This document shows positions 5,071 to 6,673 of a stretch of DNA of 6,673 nucleotides, in pieces. A model generated the notes under the pieces. The model was not told where the DNA came from. It worked only from the letters and a program-made list of their open reading frames with translations, and searched no databases. Position 1 is the first letter of the stretch, and the number at the start of each line of letters is the position of its first letter. Position numbers and translations under genes: made by a program. This DNA comes from an uncultured Eubacteriales bacterium (GTDB lineage Bacteria; Bacillota; Clostridia; Christensenellales; Aristaeellaceae), in the NCBI GenBank assembly GCA_944353735.1, contig CALVPU010000239.1:1-6673 (forward strand). Direction: 5' to 3'.

Positions 5071-5324
5071 CTATCGCGCTCTAATCAGCATCAATTTCCC
5101 CTCTGCATAATCGCGACCGCTGATTGTTCCTTCGCGGACTACGCTGCCGCCAGCTGTAACCACATCGTTCGCGGCAGCCTCTCCGACAGCGCCGTCGATA
5201 TACTATATCAGAATCGCGCACTGCATTTGCCGGGAAAGTGCTTTTGCGGCATGCTCCCGCTTCTATCCACGATTTTCACGCGCAATTCTGGACAGCCTTC
5301 TTCACCGGGCAATGTATACGTCAT
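5071..5324 (-). pseudogene. Broken small gene, frameshift plus amber stop
   Basis: An ATG at 5324-5322, inside the end of the upstream gene, opens a frame reading MTYTLPGEEGCPELRVKIVD. This runs into a TGA soon after. In a shifted frame the minus strand reads REHAAKALSRQMQCAILI, then TAG (5205-5203), then YIDGAVGEAAANDVVTAGG. It goes on to GRDYAEGKLMLIRAR and a TAG at 5073-5071. Both halves look protein-like, and together they would make about 84 residues, needing a -1 or +2 shift and loss of one stop. I do not recognise a family. The 23-base overlap with the PH-like gene suggests the two once formed a coupled pair. The spacing to the poor AAGGA site (four bases) is short. A chance open frame cannot be excluded for the first part. 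Confidence 0.45.
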
Positions 5325-5808
5325 AGATTCCTTCAATCTCTGCAGCGATCGATGGCGGCAGCGCTTCCACAAGCTTTCTATAGTTCCTGCGCGTATAGCG
5401 AATCTTGAGCAGATCTATGCTTGGCGCAACTTCGTTGATGTGGGATAATTCTTCATCGCTCAAGCGCTTGTTCGTCAGGACGAAAAAGTGCACTTTGTAT
5501 GCCCCCAACCAATTCCCGTGCATGTAATAAGCATATTGAACGCGCGGATAGTTGGAATACTTCAATCGCCGTCCGCTCCGGAACAGGGGCTTATACAGTA
5601 TCCCCTCCGCATCCAGAACAATCATCAGGCACCAGCGTTCAGTAATGCAGCAAGCCACTACAATGGAGAGGATCACCCAGAACATCAAAAAAGCTCCGAC
5701 CCAGAATTCAATGAAGAGAAAAGGCGTCACCATCGCGATTTCCGCAGCAAACATGCCCAAATACGCGTATACGAGCACCTCGTTGGTCAGAATGGTACGC
5801 TTGTTCAT
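5302..5808 (-). CDS. Two-TM membrane protein with PH-like C-terminal domain
   Basis: This 168-residue protein has two hydrophobic segments at about 12-33 and 36-56 (the second containing FWVILSIVVACCI). A soluble domain of about 110 residues follows. That domain begins LMIVLDAEGILYKPLFRSGR (61-80), runs through a YYMHGNW turn and HFFVLTNKRLSDEEL (107-121), and ends in a helix with YRKLVEALPPSIAAEI. Two membrane helices followed by a strand-rich domain with a G-I/L-Y entry and a closing helix resemble small bacterial PH-domain (bPH) membrane proteins. That is inference from pattern only, and the cellular role is unknown. AGGAG (5821-5817) lies eight bases from the ATG. A good promoter stands upstream (5868-5897). 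Codon use is more mixed than in the sporulation genes. Confidence 0.82.
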   Translation of the reverse strand: MNKRTILTNEVLVYAYLGMFAAEIAMVTPFLFIEFWVGAFLMFWVILSIVVACCITERWCLMIVLDAEGILYKPLFRSGRRLKYSNYPRVQYAYYMHGNWLGAYKVHFFVLTNKRLSDEELSHINEVAPSIDLLKIRYTRRNYRKLVEALPPSIAAEIEGIYDVYIAR

Positions 5809-5867
5809 GCGCCTCGCTCCTCTCCATTGCAGAACGGCTTAACGGAAGCATTTTCCCTGCCGATCGT

Positions 5868-5897
5868 ATTCTATCGCATTGATATCCGCATTGTCAA
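5868..5897 (-). promoter_or_regulatory. Sigma-A-type promoter for the 5302-5808 gene
   Basis: The minus strand has a perfect -35 TTGACA (5897-5892), an 18-base spacer and a -10 TAGAAT (5873-5868) matching five of six. Start is expected near 5861, giving a leader of about 50 bases. It probably drives the whole minus-strand accessory set down to 4632, as no terminator is seen between those genes. Confidence 0.82.
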
Positions 5898-5982
5898 CCA
5901 GCGTTCCGCGCAGATACTTTCAACCTTTATCCGCAAAATCGTTGGCAGGCAGCGCAAGAAAAGCGCTGTCAGGCGAAGGAAG

Positions 5983-6009
5983 AATCGCCGAAAGCGGCCT
6001 CCGGCGATT
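5983..6009. other. Hairpin AATCGCCG/CGGCGATT
   Basis: Perfect eight-base arms at 5983-5990 and 6002-6009 enclose an 11-base loop. It lies at the downstream end of the transposase remnant on the minus strand and is followed there by CTTCCTTC rather than a clean T run. It may be a decayed terminator of that element. Confidence 0.4.
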
Positions 6010-6230
6010 CATGTTCATGCAGTACCTGCGGCATGGCGCGGGCAGGCACAGGCGAGCATCAGGGCGGAGCTGCCGGGAAGGTCCCCACAACGCGCATGCG
6101 CCTGCGGCTTTCGCGAATATGGTCATGCCTTGCGTGCGTCGTCCCGCATGCCCTCTGCTCCACGCGCGCGCCCGCGGACTTCGCGGTTGAGGCGTTCAAT
6201 GACGTTGCTCATGCGGATCCGCGTCCATTG
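6001..6230 (-). pseudogene. IS256 (mutator) family transposase, C-terminal remnant
   Basis: The minus strand reads WTRIRMSNVIERLNREVR (6227-6174). This matches the conserved IS256-family end (IRTTNAIERLNREIRRR). After about 50 bases that break the frame it reads RESRRRMRVVGTFP (6115-6074), the natural next part. A shift then gives GSSALMLACA (about 6077-6048), and a further shift gives RYCMNMNR (about 6027-6004), like the family's terminal R-YMNM. Stops and frame changes between the pieces show it is dead. The catalytic DDE region is absent; upstream sequence (6231-6390) is no longer readable as transposase. Composition is GC-rich like the host, consistent with an old, decaying insertion. It borders the A+T-rich patch. 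Confidence 0.75.
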
Positions 6231-6391
6231 AACAGCCCTCAGGCTTCTTTCCGATGTTTGTGTCGCGACGCCATTCCGCCTGTCATGTCCATTCTTTTGC
6301 GCAATTTATTGTGCCTTACGACCCGCGAAATCAGCAGACGCAAAACTGCACCCTGCGCCACCTGACCGCATAACAGCATCCCAAAACGCAC
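6231..6391. other. Stretch with no convincing gene
   Basis: A minus frame of 63 codons (6430-6239) is open but starts inside the terminator hairpin and has no Shine-Dalgarno fit. It may hold scrambled remains of the transposase. I see no promoter or repeat that I can support. Confidence 0.4.
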
Positions 6392-6437
6392 AAAACCCTC
6401 CGCGGTGACAGGATTATTCCCGTTCCCCACGGAGGGT
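6392..6437 (-). terminator. Terminator of the gene at the right edge
   Basis: ACCCTCCG (6395-6402) pairs with CGGAGGGT (6430-6437) across a long loop. TTTTG (6395-6391) follows on the minus strand, and more T comes after a gap. It begins seven bases after the stop of the minus-strand gene ending at 6444. The plus strand also has CCCTTTTTATTT after the stem, so it could act in both directions. Confidence 0.75.
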
Positions 6438-6443
6438 CCCTTT

Positions 6444-6673
6444 TTATTTCTTCAGCGCGTCCAGCAGCTCGTCCACTGTCTTGCCGCTCTCGGCAAGCGC
6501 GGCGACCAGCGCGTCGTATTTCTCTTTCTCCGCCTTCTTGACCGCACGCGCCTTCGCCAGCGCTTCCTTCCGGCGCGCGCTGCGCTCTTCCGCGCTCAGC
6601 TTCGGCTTCGCCGCCTTGGCGGGCTTCTCCTTTGCCGCCAGCAGGCGCGCCTTCTTGGCCTCTTCCTTCTCCA
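6444..6673 (-). CDS. Lys/Ala-rich coiled-coil protein, C-terminal part
   Basis: The last 75 codons of a gene that starts beyond the window edge are visible, ending in TAA (6446-6444). The visible part is dominated by Lys, Ala, Glu and Arg (for example EEAKKARLLAAKEKPAKAAK, then SAEERSARRKEALAKARAVK). It should be a long charged helix. The end is more ordinary, KYDALVAALAESGKTVDELL and then DALKK, and could be a small folded helical cap. Such tails occur in histone-like and nucleic-acid-binding proteins and in coiled-coil structural proteins. The family cannot be told without the N-terminus. GC content and codon use match the core chromosome, not the A+T-rich patch. Confidence 0.8.
   Translation of the reverse strand, partial: EKEEAKKARLLAAKEKPAKAAKPKLSAEERSARRKEALAKARAVKKAEKEKYDALVAALAESGKTVDELLDALKK

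Noticed and set aside
5240..5285. von Willebrand A MIDAS-like motif VDRSGSM
   Set aside because: The motif lies next to the frameshift, and the rest of a vWA domain is absent. Chance in a short broken gene is more likely.
6239..6430. 63-residue minus-strand ORF
   Set aside because: The start codon lies within the terminator stem region and has no suitable RBS. The sequence is not family-like.

Overview
The window looks like chromosome of a high-GC, endospore-forming member of the Clostridia. Three things support this. Dipicolinate synthase genes (dpaA, dpaB) and the spore protein gene gerW are present. Shine-Dalgarno sites are strong GGAGG types. The rRNA promoter and leader are Gram-positive in style, including the CCTTGAAAACG leader motif. 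I cannot name the genus from the 94 bases of 16S visible.

Layout, left to right. Positions 1-94 are the 5' end of a 16S rRNA gene on the minus strand. It is preceded (95-330) by its leader and a near-consensus promoter, TTGACA-17-TATACT. Positions 391-1796 hold the minus-strand operon dpaA-dpaB, with a four-base overlap. It makes the enzyme that oxidises the lysine-pathway intermediate to dipicolinic acid in the sporulation mother cell. The dpaA ribosome binding site lies inside an inverted repeat, and a sigma-K-like -10 lies between the arms of that repeat. Positions 2127-2163 are the terminator of the next minus-strand pair, 2181-3133, a DUF2953 (YtfI-like) membrane-anchored protein followed by gerW (YtfJ family). 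The two overlap by 31 bases and match the order known in Bacillus. So about 2.7 kb of sporulation genes lead directly towards an rRNA operon on the same strand.

Positions 3213-3745 hold the most unusual stretch: nine imperfect, head-to-tail modules, mostly 51-52 bases apart, built from three block types, with a nested 3 x 30-base tandem. It is probably non-coding. A minus-strand terminator (3746-3785) and a strong extended -10 promoter (3791-3819) follow. That promoter drives a plus-strand class I methyltransferase gene (3852-4460) of the RsmC/YbxB type.

From about 4500 to 5880 base composition shifts to clearly more A+T. This accessory patch has two small membrane-protein genes on the minus strand (4632-5057 and 5302-5808), a broken small gene between them (5071-5324), and a GGGACA/TGTCCC hairpin at its left side. 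To its right (6001-6230) lies a frameshifted remnant of an IS256 (mutator) family transposase. Transposition is thus a plausible source for the patch.

The right edge (6444-6673) is the C-terminal end of a lysine/alanine-rich, probably coiled-coil protein on the minus strand, with a terminator at 6392-6437.
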